DNA from: Hofstenia miamia
Taxonomy: Eukaryota > Xenacoelomorpha > Acoela
Assembly (NCBI GenBank): GCA_004352715.1
Contig: SCFE01000001.1
Location: 5,641,744 to 5,705,743 of the forward strand
Direction: 5' to 3'
DNA length: 64,000 nt
The notes below the pieces were generated by a model. It was not told the origin of the DNA. It did no database searches and was given only the letters and a program-made list of their open reading frames with translations. The translations under genes and the position numbers were made by a program. This document shows, piece after piece, positions 36,446 through 49,531 of this stretch (position 1 is its first letter; each line of letters opens with the position of its first letter).

Positions 36446-37387
36446 CTCGCGTGACCAATCACATAATCCAACCATAGCCTTAGATACTTAGATCCTTAGA
36501 GATCCTATTTACAGAATTTCTTCCACTGAATCAACGTTCAATGTTCAATGGCACTATTGCGTTATGTACTTGAATTGATACAAAAAGAGACGACTTGACC
36601 CACATTAGTAAATTGCATATGTGATCTACTAACTTTTTCGCACTACTGTACAGTGTACATAAGTGAAATTTTTTGTAAATTACAGTGCATTTATAATAAT
36701 ATTTAAGTAAATATGATTATGCTAATTGTTACGTGCTTTCGTAGCATAAGATTTGAGAAACTCCAAGACTAAATTAGCTGACCGGTATGAACAGAGAGAC
36801 ATCTCAAATTGACAGGTGAAGTGAAATTAAGGGTGACCAGGTCCGGTCCTGTAGTCAGTACCGACCGGCTTTCATCTCTGGTTTTACAGAACCCATATTG
36901 TTTGATCAATTTGATATCATTTTAGTTAATTAGATGGAAAACATCTATTTACCTCTGTATGGTTTGGTACAAGTATCACTATCATAGATGCGAAACAACA
37001 AAAATGAGACTCAGTATCAGTATATATTTACTGTATTTTACCTATGCAACATTAATAGCAAACTTTTTGTTCATTTATGATTGGTTTTAAACAAGGAGTA
37101 CATAATAACAGGACATGACACCGAAAATCTCGCTTAAAACTTGAGGGCTGGCAAAATGATATTTTTCATACACAATGAAATTTATAGCATACACAATGAA
37201 ATTTATAGCATTTAGATGTTTTTAAAATTACAAAATCACTATATATATCTAATAGCTACATCAGTATTGTAATGCGACATCATTATTTTATAAATAAAAA
37301 TCAAATGTTACATGTAAGATAACAGGTAAATTACGCCTTGATTAAAAAGCATTAAAGATTATATTCATTTTACAAAATTTAAATTGA

Positions 37388-37780
37388 TTATGCAAATTCG
37401 GTTAACTTTCTAGCATTACTTTGCTGTGCCTTATTCAAAACCGATAGTCTTTTAAGAAAAATATTAACCAACTTCATAAGTACAGATTTTCGTGTAGACC
37501 TAAACTGAACAACATCACCAATTTCTTGAAGACAATTATATAAACGATTCCGGCAATATTGCGTTTTAGATTTGTGAAAGTAAGAGTAGCGGCAAAACAC
37601 GTATTCCACAAAATCATGTGATGGATGGTGTAATCCTCCTCGGTTTAAATTGGTAAGAAAGGCATCGGGTTTAGACGGATGTTCATGCGACGAATGCAGT
37701 ATTTCTGTTGAAGCAACATATCCACAAATGTAATAGAGACACCTCTTTTCATCTGAGCTAATTTCTCTCACGTAGTTCAT
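37388..37780 (-). pseudogene. Transposase C-terminal fragment, probably THAP/P-element-like
   Basis: The 130-codon minus-strand ORF has CLYYICGYVAS near its start, then DAFLTNLNRGGLHHPSHDFV, then VLMKLVNIFLKRLSVLNKAQ. The order Y-I-x-G-Y-V-A, then L-N-R-G-G-L-x-x-P-S, is typical of the C-terminal part of THAP/P-element-related transposases in animals. It is open throughout, but the N-terminal THAP zinc finger and catalytic core are not found upstream, where sequence composition changes abruptly at about 37795. It is either a truncated copy or the last exon of one broken by the assembly. The family call is tentative. Confidence 0.4.
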
Positions 37781-37794
37781 TAAATTATCTAATA

Positions 37795-38537
37795 TATATA
37801 CACACTCTTAAAGAAATAGAAGAGCACATAAATCGCAAGAAAGAACACTCTCAGACAAACTAAAACTCTCCCCACACTCCAAAAAGAGTTAAGACGTGAA
37901 AACCCCTTGTCTGACAGAGAGATATTTTAAAAAAGGGGGTGAGCATTATTTATATATCACTGGATAACGCCTACCCTCACTTATTAAAGATCGCAAAAAG
38001 AGCTATTCAATGTAATAGACATACAAAATATAAGATTATCTTACATACATAAACATATGAAAATGTGTTATAAGGTCCATATTGTGCAGAGAGAGACGGG
38101 AGTATATTTCATGTAAGATTTTATATCTCTGCACAAGGGGGGGGGGTGCACACACAAATTATTACAAAAAAAAAGAATCTAGAATTTACTTAGGTAAGTA
38201 CACTCTTTTTCTTTTTATATGTAGACCGCCTATCAAAAAAAATTTTTTATACACTTTTTATATATATATTATTTCCACTCGCAACCTATATGTGACACTA
38301 TATTCTCCTCGCTGAGCTTGGAAAATATATATATTTTAGAGTTTAAGAAGGTCAAAGGCGACTCTTTATCCCACACATATTAAACGTTTTAAAATGAATT
38401 TAACAAACATCAATCTCAAAAATACAAATAAATACAATTTCAAATATTTTTTTTTATATGTGAAATTCTGTTTGTTTAAAAACACAAAAATATACAGAGA
38501 TATAATCTTTATTTAAGAGAGAGAAAAACACAAACAC

Positions 38538-38568
<31 letters not shown>

Positions 38569-39215
38569 ATATACACATACATTATAATTTATAAAATCTC
38601 TATTACAAACAAAATATATATAAAAAACACACACAAATTATCTAAAACGCATCTAAACATGTGCGCTGTCTTAAAAACACATTATTTTATATCAGAAAAT
38701 CTCATTCAAACTATTCAAAAAAAAAAATATCTGTTACACATTTTCCCCTCTCACAAAACCCCATTTCCACACAGAGCATTTACACATACACACACCGCAA
38801 GTTCATTGGAACCTTAATGAGCTATAGATATATCTATTTGTTGTTTTTTCTCGTTTACGATTACCTTCTTATACACAGAAACCGCTTACTATCATACAGA
38901 TTGTTGGACTTAAACTGTTGTTTGTCTCACAAAAAATAAAACACAAATCGCAATATAGAGACAGAAATACAGCGCCCCGTGTTTATGTACCCTCTATATG
39001 TGGGTGGTTCATTTCTATATGTGCATGTATTATTGATGCTAGACAATGTATATAAGTCCAGTTGCACGGCGTTGATAAATCGATCATTTAGATAGTGATT
39101 ATAATCTAATATGTATAATGATTATAGAAAGATATATACGCGTCAACCCAATATAAAAATATATACTCTTTACACCGCGGTATTTCTATTTTTTTTATAT
39201 TTTTCTATATATATA
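37795..39215. other. Compositionally anomalous, low-complexity-rich stretch
   Basis: Dense in alternating or homopurine words (ACACAC, GAGAGA, CTCTCT, TATATA, a G10 run at about 38141). Its texture differs from both flanks. No ORF is credible. It begins right after the transposase fragment and ends at the Tc1 left terminus. Confidence 0.5.
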
Positions 39216-39221
39216 TATATA

Positions 39222-41005
39222 TAGTTGACTGCAAAAAAATGAGACTGAACACCTATTTTTTAACGCTTTGTGGAAACGTATCGAGACGTTCTAGAGAAAA
39301 AATATAAAAATAAAAGACAACGAGAATTTTGTTATCTTTAAAATGGTCAAACAAAAAAGTTAATTAATTAAACTGGTACTTCGTAATTATTTGAAAAAAC
39401 TTACCAAACAAATTGTTTTGCTTTGCAAAGTTTCTACTTGATTTCTTCGGAATGGAAAGAAACAGATTGTGAAAACCCCTTTAAGACATCGCATATCTCT
39501 CTCTCAATATTTTTTAGAAAGCAAAAAAAAATTAGATAAGGAGAATCTGTCAAAGGAAAAAAAGGAGAAGTGGACGCCCTCGAAAAATTATTGGAAAATT
39601 CACACAAAAAACACTCGCAATCTCTCTCAAAAATTTGTGAGAANNNNNNNNNNNNNNNNNNNNNNNNNNNNNNNNNNNNNNNNNNNNNNNNNNNNNNNNN
39701 NNNNNNNNNNNNNNNNNNNNNNNNNNNNNNNNNNNNNNNNNNNNNNNNNNNNNNNNNNNNNNNNNNNNNNNNNNNNNNNNNNNNNNNNNNNNNNNNNNNN
39801 NNNNNNNNNNNNNNNNNNNNNNNNNNNNNNNNNNNNNNNNNNNNNNNNNNNNNNNNNNNNNNNNNNNNNNNNNNNNNNNNNNNNNNNNNNNNNNNNNNNN
39901 NNNNNNNNNNNNNNNNNNNNNNNNNNNNNNNNNNNNNNNNNNNNNNNNNNNNNNNNNNNNNNNNNNNNNNNNNNNNNNNNNNNNNNNNNNNNNNNNNNNN
40001 NNNNNNNNNNNNNNNNNNNNNNNNNNNNNNNNNNNNNNNNNNNNNNNNNNNNNNNNNNNNNNNNNNNNNNNNNNNNNNNNNNNNNNNNNNNNNNNNNNNN
40101 NNNNNNNNNNNNNNNNNNNNNNNNNNNNNNNNNNNNNNNNNNNNNNNNNNNNNNNNNNNNNNNNNNNNNNNNNNNNNNNNNNNNNNNNNNNNNNNNNNNN
40201 NNNNNNNNNNNNNNNNNNNNNNNNNNNNNNNNNNNNNNNNNNNNNNNNNNNNNNNNNNNNNNNNNNNNNNNNNNNNNNNNNNNNNNNNNNNNNNNNNNNN
40301 NNNNNNNNNNNNNNNNNNNNNNNNNNNNNNNNNNNNNNNNNNNNNNNNNNNNNNNNNNNNNNNNNNNNNNNNNNNNNNNNNNNNNNNNNNNNNNNNNNNN
40401 NNNNNNNNNNNNNNNNNNNNNNNNNNNNNNNNNNNNNNNNNAGTTTGGGGAGCACTTTCCTATCGTGGGTTTTATTTGAAAATTTTAGACAGAAAAGCCA
40501 CAATCGACAGTCAAAGATATTGCCAAATTATAGCTGAATTTATGCCTTATGCTGATGCTTTATATGATGATGGATGGATACTCCAACAGGACGGAGCAAC
40601 CCCGCACACTTCAGCAAAGACAAAAAATTGGTTTTTGAAAATAATATCCAGTTTTTGCAATGGCCACCAAGTTCTGCTGATCTTTCTCCAATCGAAAACG
40701 TGTGGCAGATATTGAAAAATGACGTTGAGAAGAAAAATCCGAAAAATATATCCTATTTAAAAGAAAAAATTCAAGAAAGTCAACACAGCTTGACATCTGA
40801 AATGAAGTCCAATTTAATGAAATCAGTTTCAGTTTGTTTGAATGAAGTTATTTCTACAGGAGGAAAACAAATTAGACTTTAATGTTTTTTACTTATAGTA
40901 ATTTAATTTATCTTTAAAATCGTACCTTTCTTGAGTTGTTACGTTCAGTAGTTCAAAAGTAATATGCCTTTTTTCTAGTCTCATTTTTTTTGCAGCCAAC
41001 TATAT
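39222..41005 (+). mobile_element. Tc1/mariner transposon (DD34E) with terminal inverted repeats
   Basis: The left end (AGTTGACTGCAAAAAAATGA) and the right end near 40974-41005 (reverse complement AGTTGGCTGCAAAAAAAATG) are inverted repeats flanked by TA-rich DNA. The transposase begins with an HTH remnant near 39470 and the AT-hook-like GRPRK linker at about 39572-39586 (frame RRSGRPRKIIGK). An 798-bp N-run then hides most of the core. After the gap come VWGALSYRGF, LQQDGATPHTS (second Asp) and WPPSSADLSPIENVW (Glu); with the frameshift in the T-run at about 40633 corrected, Asp-Glu spacing is 34 residues. The ORF ends at 40882. It is inactive as assembled. Confidence 0.85.
39644..40441. other. 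Assembly gap (798 N)
   Basis: A run of N within the Tc1 transposase. Confidence 0.99.
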
Positions 41006-41009
41006 ATAT

Positions 41010-42500
41010 AAATGAAATTCCGATTGAAATAATCTATAAAAACTATAATATTTAGTTGAGTAGAAAAATTATTCTTTGTTTAGTTTAAGAACAATAAATT
41101 GCTTTACTCTAGATTATGTCCTCCCGAAAATTCTAAATTCTTATATCACAAATATCTATGTCAGAAATATATATATTTTATTTTATTAGAAATTGATAAT
41201 TTTTTATATGAGAACTTAAACAACTTTTTATATTTTTATTGCAATTATTGCAATAAAGAAGTTTAGTTCTTTATTCTAAATTTGACTTATTTAAGGTATA
41301 TTTATGTTCAATATTTCATATTTCACCATTATTACTTCGTATTTCTCACTCTGGTTTTTGTTGTTGTAAACTTTTCTAAGAACGCACAATTTTATAATTG
41401 AACCTTCCACCCCCTCAACAACAAACCATATTTTACACTGACATTATATTTCTTTGAAAAATTTTATGATTGAAGACGACCAACAATCTATTTTATAACG
41501 CTAAGAACTTTAAATGAATGCAATTTCCTTACGCCTAATAAAGTTGCTTAGCAAAATATCTTAGTAGCTGTGCCTTTTTTGACGTGAACTTCCGGCATCA
41601 ACAAAATGATTTTGGCACAATATGGATGTTCAATATCATTTTTACATGGACTACTAGTTCATCAGTGTATGGCAGGCGATATATTTATGCTGTATCTCTA
41701 GGAACAGGAGGTGCTTCTGCGCACCCTAGAAATTACATCTAGAACAAAATTATTCATATGAAATAAACGAAAATTGAAGTTCAAAGCGCCGCTAAAGAAA
41801 GATAAGCATACCTAAACCCTATATTATTTTAACTGTATTTTTTAGCTGCGTAATGTATGCTGTGGTTTTTAATGAACCACTATAACCCAGTAAAACTAAG
41901 CTAGCCTTTTGTTGAATTCAGTGAAAAGTAAACAGAATTTATGAATTTACTGTTTGTGCACTCCCCAAGTAAAATCCTGCGGATGCTCATGCGCAGTGGG
42001 TATGACAATCAACACCGCTCAAATATCTAACTGCATATAATGCTTCCAAACATTCCAGCAATTTTAGGAGTGTTGATACATCTCCTATCTTCAAACAATA
42101 TGCTGTATTCTGATTAAAAATTTTACATCAACAATTGTGCAACTGGACCATGATCGTTATTATGTATGGTAAATCACCTATATGTAGTTTCAAATACAAA
42201 GTTCGGAATATAAGTTTACTAAGTACAAATATTTGTATATTAAAATTTTATAGTCAATTATATGTTGCAACACATCAGTTAACATAAAGTTTTGATGGGA
42301 TTACAAATAAAATTCTATTTTAAGATCACAAACAATATTTCACTCTGTAGTCAAATTTCATGTAAATTTTGGTTTCGCCATTAAGCTTTGCTCTTTGAAA
42401 TTAATTGAAATTCATAATTTGCAAGACAAATTTTTTTTTCACAAATTTAAGATCGAGGCATGCATATGACACCTCTCGAAGCGAAAAGAATGTATAAACT
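41010..42500. other. No assigned feature; should hold or precede the last paramyosin exon
   Basis: AT-rich sequence downstream of paramyosin exon 16. That exon ends in a GTAAGC donor, so at least one short 3' exon must lie here or beyond the Tc1. I could not identify it with confidence. Confidence 0.4.
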
Positions 42501-42506
42501 GCTTAC

Positions 42507-42647
42507 CCTTCCACTGTTATTTCCAAAAGTTTGTTTGGAGCGAAATTTAGCCATGGCAGTTTCATTTGCTTCGTTTCTCTCTTCTGAGTCATCCAACTCA
42601 GTTTGAAGACGTTTAATCTTCAAAACTGCATTCTTATTTGCATCATC
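42507..42647 (-). CDS. Paramyosin exon 16
   Basis: Forty-seven residues, [20 protein letters not shown] then [18 protein letters not shown], ending FGNNSGR. It matches the C-terminal rod end before the non-helical tail. Donor GTAAGC at 42506 shows that at least one further exon exists. Confidence 0.9.
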
Positions 42648-42972
42648 CTAAAGTTATACATAAACATCACATTATAATATTAAAATTCTATATCTATTTA
42701 TCTATCTTGATATATATATATATACTAATACATCCCGTTTCGTAGAGGGGTTTTTGCAAAACCTTTACATAGAGGGACCGGAGCCCATTTTCCCATAGTA
42801 CAGAGAGGGACTTGGGTTTTTTTTTCAGAAAATTCAACTTTTTGCAATTACTCACTAAAAACTCATCTATCCTTAAAATATTTTGCATAAACGTAGGGAC
42901 TACTGAAAGACTATGTCCTACAAAAAATCAGCTTATATGGTTATGTGGAAAGAATACATAGAGGGACGTATT

Positions 42973-43006
<34 letters not shown>

Positions 43007-46000
43007 AAAAAAAAAAATACATAATTCAATAATTTTCTTGGAAATTGATTAATCTTCCTAGTAAGGCGATCAATTTGATCCAAGAGATTTTCTTTCTCAA
43101 ATTCTTCCTTTTCTAATGCCAATTCTAGTTCCCTCAAACGTTTTTCCATGCGACGATAGTTTCGCAACATTTCCTGGTGCTTCGAACTCTCAGAATTGCG
43201 TTCCTAAAAAATAGTGTATTGTAAAATTGGTATACATAATGAACGTTGGTAGTATATTTCTCAAGTAAGAATACTTACCATTTCGAGTTCACGAATCCTA
43301 GTTTCCAGTTTTTCAATATAACGGCGTCCCTTACCACCGTCGCCTTCACCTTCCAGACGAATAGTCATTTCGCGGATCTGAATATCCATGTTCTTAATTT
43401 TGCGTTCGTAGGCTTGTGATTGTTGTTGTTCAGCGCGGAGCTCTTCTGCCAATCGTGTAGCATCCATGTGAGCCTAGATAGTTCAGTATTTAAATAAATA
43501 TATTGCAAATATGTTTCAAATTGAAATTTTCCGAAATTAAATGTACTGTAATCCGCACGTACCTCTCATTACTATTTTTTAAGTTTTTGTGTTTCGATCG
43601 ACTTTTTAGAATTGAATCGGTTCATGTTTTCGGTTTCGATTTTTTCACAAATTCTTTGCCGGTTTAAGCAGCAACTAACAAAAAACTGAATAGCGCTTTT
43701 TCAAGCAATTAACTCTAGTACGGTCACCGCGAAAGATTTCAAGGTCAAGCGGCCAATGCCATACTGTATACTACCTCACCGATGTTGTGCCAACTTGTCA
43801 AGGTGTGACGAAATAGTTTCGAATTCTTTAACGGATTTCAACTCTTTTCGATTTTCAGTTCTGAATCGATTCCACATTGCGATCAATATATATCGCCGTA
43901 ACTTCGTGTGTACAATCAGTGAATTTATTGAGTTACGGGTTGTGTGCGAGTGAAAAAATATAGGGTCTTTTTGTACTACTAGATTGCAAATGTACATTTA
44001 CTATTATAAGTGCGTTTTGTGAAATGTATATACCAGAATCTTGAGTTCATTCATTATCCTGATAAAGTGAAAGCACTTTTAGTAAAGTTTTTATTCTCAC
44101 TACTTGCTTGTGCAGAATTCAAAAAGTTATGAAGCGCGAAATAAAGAAATTCAATCGTTGCTTTGAAGCGCTGTTTACTGATTAGTGCTCGGATATAGTC
44201 TTAGGAACATCTCGAACCGCAATGTTTGAGGGCGGGCCGGAACGAACCGTGGTCCGGACCGGTCCAGTTCCAACCCGCTGGTTATAACTCAAAAGGAATT
44301 CTATAGATTAGCAATATGCTTATCCTACCTTTCTGAAGCGTTCATCAGCAGCCTTCATTTCATGTAACATATCTTCGTAGTCGGATTGAAGTTGATTGAT
44401 TTGAATTTCGAGCTTGCGCTTGGTTGCAGTCAATCCAGTCAACTGTGAGTTGAGGTCATTGACCTTATCTGTAAGGTCACTGACTTCAACAACCAAGAAT
44501 TTTCGGGATGATTCGCTCTAAAAAGGGTAATTTAAAGTTTAGTTTCAATGTCATCGTCTGAATCTGAATTTTGAGTAACCTAATCAAAGTAGCAATCGGG
44601 TCACTGGGTCTCATGGTCAGAGCTAGTGTTCAATGGAAATATATAATTCAAGATCATGCATGTAATAAAGGCCTAGCAAATTGTCCGAAAAAGAGGATTC
44701 CAGAAAAATCAATATCCAAAATGGGATCCAATAGATATATTTTTGAACGAAAATTGGGTAACTTCATTATTGGGCAAAAGTAATTTAAATAATATCCAGA
44801 ATACTATTAGTCAAGAAAAATTCTGTACTATATTTCATAAAATACCAGTCATCAACAAAATACCAAAAGTCTTGATTCATTTCTATATTTCTAATAATTT
44901 ATCATTGTAATAGAAAGTTTCCATCAATAATATTTAAAATAACAGTGAAAATTTTGAAATTTAAATTTAACCATATTTCCATTATTCAAAATTAACTTTA
45001 AAATTTTATAAAATTAAAAAACACTGGTTCGAAAATGTACCTGTCTTTAAATTTTAAAAAATTTTTTGAATAACTGTTAACTTATGATCATTGCAATAAT
45101 TCAAGTCGCATATTTCGCATGTTTACAATTTTGACCCATTTCCAACTCTGATGCTAATCTTTGATTTATTTTATTTATGATGCATAGGACCTCTATGGTC
45201 GTCTGACTCATGTAAAAGTTTTAACATTCCTAATATTGTGCTGCAAATGTGTGACAAGAACAGTTTACAATGGTTGAAAATTGATGATAAACCTGTTCTT
45301 GGATACTTAACGATTATTTTTTGTCAATTACACCTGCTCAGGTGGATAAGACCAGAAAGTTAGAAAATTCTAATAATTAACATTAGTTTCTTAAATCGAT
45401 TACAAAGCAATCCAGAAACAGTTGATTATCAAATTACTACTGTTCAAAATGATGATTCAAAAATTCAATATTATAATTAGAATAAAGTATGTATACACTA
45501 TTAATATCTTGATTTTCATATCTATGTGTTATTAATTACCTTTTCATAGTTGCTTCTCATTTCATTTATTAATTACCTTTTCATAGTTGCTTCTCATTTC
45601 ATTAAGTTGATGTACTAGAGATGAGTTCTTCTTTTCTGCTGCCAACAAACGAGCACGAGCATCCTCAAGCTCACGACAAGCATCATCGTACTGAACTTGA
45701 ATTTCCTAAAGTACAAACGATATTTATTCTGTGATATATTCTGCTAGAGAAATTAATAACATAAATCTAGCTTGTAAATTGGAACATGACATACTATAAA
45801 CACGAATATTATAGGCCATGTTTGAAATTTCATGTATATGCAAACATTCAAATTTCTCATAACAAGATCGCTCTATTTATGGAATCTGATTGCATTATAT
45901 TTTCTGTAATATTTAAACCATAGCGGTTCCTATTAAGGGTCAATTAATTTTCACTTAAATATCATTTTCTGTAAAAATATGTATGTTAGTTTTGCGGGAT

Positions 46001-49000
46001 GAGAGTTATATTGGTAGTAGTTTCATCTAGTTCCTTTAAATTTGTCAACCTTCCGTCCTTTGACCAACTCCATTAAATATGGGACATGGTCCACGCAGTC
46101 CAGCAAAACTTCTATTTACCCAACATTAGCATAAAATTATTAGTAAATTATGAACCCAATCTCAATGTTGGTCAGGTTGCAGTCCCACTGAAATATTTAA
46201 TCGTAGATCACATCCCCAAGGGACTCGGACCAGTAAATCCCATGAGACTATATGATCCCACTGAAGCCTCTCATGGAAATGTTAAAATAAAAATATATTT
46301 ACAGAGCTAAAGTTAGACAGTTTTGCTCTAAATTATTTTACTTGCACTACAAATGGTTTTTTGCTAATGTTGAAAGTTAAACCCATTTAAATCAATTAAT
46401 GAGTCATTTTATGACAAGAAGCTCTATTTATTTGTTACAAATAATTAATGAATTAACCATAAACGGCGGGAGAATCGGCCCCATTTCGTTTTTTTGTCCC
46501 TAACTTTTTTTGTAAATAATTTTTTTGGCTGATTTTTTCTGAATTTTCTTAGAAAAATTTCTGGGAACAAGATATAGTTAAAACGGAATAATTTTTTTGA
46601 GAGAGGCTTGCGCCTGGGGTTCCGAAAAAATTTCATTTTAGCAATAAATTCGAAAGTTTTTTTGAAACTTGCATTTAAAATAGTCAATATTTTGATAGAT
46701 ATCGATAAAATTTATACAATTATATTAATTGCTAAGTGGCAGGTTTTTTAAAAATGTTTTAGGGTGAAACAATTTCTCTGGCACGACCCCTATATACTTC
46801 TGCACTATGATCAGTTGATTTGCCGCATCTGGACCCACTGTAGCAATAAAATATTGGCAACAAAATAGTTTATCTTATAAAGGAAGTTTTTAGAAGGTCT
46901 GTGGTGAAAATCAGTGTCCTACCTCCATGGGAGGTAAAATTTAAAATAGGAAAAATATGAACTTATGTATCTATATATACATGGGCTACCATAAGTTTTT
47001 AGCCAGAAGATAAAAAATTTCTTTAATTTCAAACTTCAATTACTCAACAACAACATAACAAAAAAAAGACAATATTAACAACTATTATGGAGTAGAACCT
47101 CCTTTTGCCATTTTTAGTGCTTTTATGCGGGTTTTCATTGACATTACCAAGTTATCAATGATTGATTGGTTCATGTTACCGCACTCTTTTAACAAGGTTG
47201 CTTTCAGAGTTGATACCGATGAAATCTTGCTCGCAGATTCCCAAAGCTTTCGATCAAGGTGCTCCCAAGCATGCTCTGTCACATTCATGACTGGGCTTTG
47301 AGCCGACCATGGTAATGACATAATACCGTTTAAGCTCTTAGAGGCTTGAGTAACCGTTGCTTGTGTGACAAGGGGTCTCATCTTCTTGACAAAACAGACA
47401 TTTTTATCCATATTATTAGTTTCAAATATTGGTAATAGACCTTTCTCTAATATCTGACAATATTTTGGGTCATTCAACCGTTCTTCAACGAAGATTAGCT
47501 CTGACCTTCTTCCGAACCAGACAGCACCCCACACCATAACACCTACCCCACCATGTTTGACAGTTGCCTGCAAACATTCAGCCTTCCTAGTCTCTGTCTG
47601 ATTTCTCCAAACATAAACCTGCCTTGAGTTTCAATACTGANCACAATTACACTTTCTCAACTGCTAGGACTTTCGCCATCATGGTCAAGCTATTTGAATA
47701 GTTTAATAGCTGCTGCTGAAAAAATATTTGGCAATCAAATTTTTACTACATATTTGTCAAAAATTCATTAAACTTCAAAGTTTTCCGCCTACTAGTAAAT
47801 ATACACAGGCAACACAAACAGGCTGTGGAACAAAATATATTCCATCAGGAAATGGTAGGTTTCAAAGTAAAAAGCACAGTTATAAATACCTAAGTAATTC
47901 AATCATAACAGCAGCTGTGGTAACATATCTTAGTGATTTGTGGAAAGCATCTTCTATTTTTGTATAATTTTTGAAAAACTAGCAAAATCAGTAGAACAAT
48001 ACCTTATCAAACTCTATGTGCATTTGCTATAAAAACAGATACATGTTCTACAAACAAACTACTTAAAAAGTGCTTTGTTCAAAGACAAAAAACTGTATCA
48101 TCTTGCATAACTGGTTAATAACACGTTGCTCAGTTATTTTTTTTACAATTCTTTTTTAATATGAAGCGTGCCAATAATTTTGTACACAACATTTTCTTGT
48201 CAGCTTGTGTTAATTTGACCTTGCAAATTGAGAGGAAACATTCATTTAATGTATATAAGCAAATAGTTGTAATTCTGTTTGCACTAGATTTCAAATTATA
48301 ATTGCTGATTGTATTTTTTATTTTTCAGATGTAAAACAAAGGTTCGTCAATTATTGGTTTAGGGCACTTTTGAGATTCTAAGCAGTGGTTACGGAAATTA
48401 ATATAATGACAAAAATTCAGACATAATAATAAAACACAATTTTTATCAAAATAATATAAGCACCCGAAAATATTATTCTTAATATACTGATTCTGATAAG
48501 AAAAGAAATAGGCCTATATGTATATATATTTGTCACTAATAATGGTTTGCTTCTGTTTCTAAATTTATGTGAAAAATTTGAGGAGTAAATATAAAAAAGT
48601 ACTTATTTTTTAAAACAATAGTTTTGGACATTTAAGGAACAAATTCTAATCAATTGAAATATGTATTTTTATTTTCTTGAAAAATAAAAATAGAAAAATT
48701 AAAATAAAGTAAAAGATTCAATTAACAGTGTGTTTTGAACATAAAAATTATTGAAAATATTTTTAATAAAATTTGTGTGAATATAAATTAATTTATTAAT
48801 GACAGAATTTAGTATTGAGCGCAACATTGTTGGATCATATAGTTTCAACTAACTTNAGTCTCTGTCTGATTTCTCCAAACATAAACCTGCCTTGAGTTTC
48901 AATACTGACAGAATTTGCTTTCATCTGACCATATTACTGACTTCCAAAAAATATCATCTTTGCACTCAAATACTCGTGCCCAATCCATTCGCTTCTTCTT

Positions 49001-49497
49001 GCTGACATTAGAAATCAGTGGCTTCTTCCTTGCAACTCTCCTTTGGTATCCTAATTTTTTAAAGCTTTTCTCACTGCATAGGGTGGCATTTCCATGGTAG
49101 TAGCAACATCTTTGACACTTTTACGGCGATTTTTGATGACTTCCCTTTTAATCCTCTTTTCATTCGATCCGTCATAATAAAGGGTCTTCCTGAACGGTGT
49201 TCAATGCTGCAATTACCCTCTTCATTAAATTTATTAACAATAAATTGTTTGATGATTAAGCTTGAAACGCCTGGAAATTTCTCGATTTGACTTGCCACAC
49301 TGATACCACCCAATTATCTGCCCTCGTTTAAATTCACCAATGTCTTTGCATCCTCCTGTTTTCCTTGCTAAATCTTATTTAATCAGTATTCACAAGCAAT
49401 ATAATACCAACAAATTATATCAGAAAAAGAGGAAGTACTATTAAGAAATTCAAAAATATCTTAAAATCACAGGTGGCTAAAAACTTATGGTAGCCCA

Positions 49498-49531
<34 letters not shown>

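Noticed and set aside
37388-37780. Host gene exon
   Set aside because: The LNRGGLHHPS and YYICGYVAS motifs are those of transposase C-termini, and no neighbouring exons fit a host gene.
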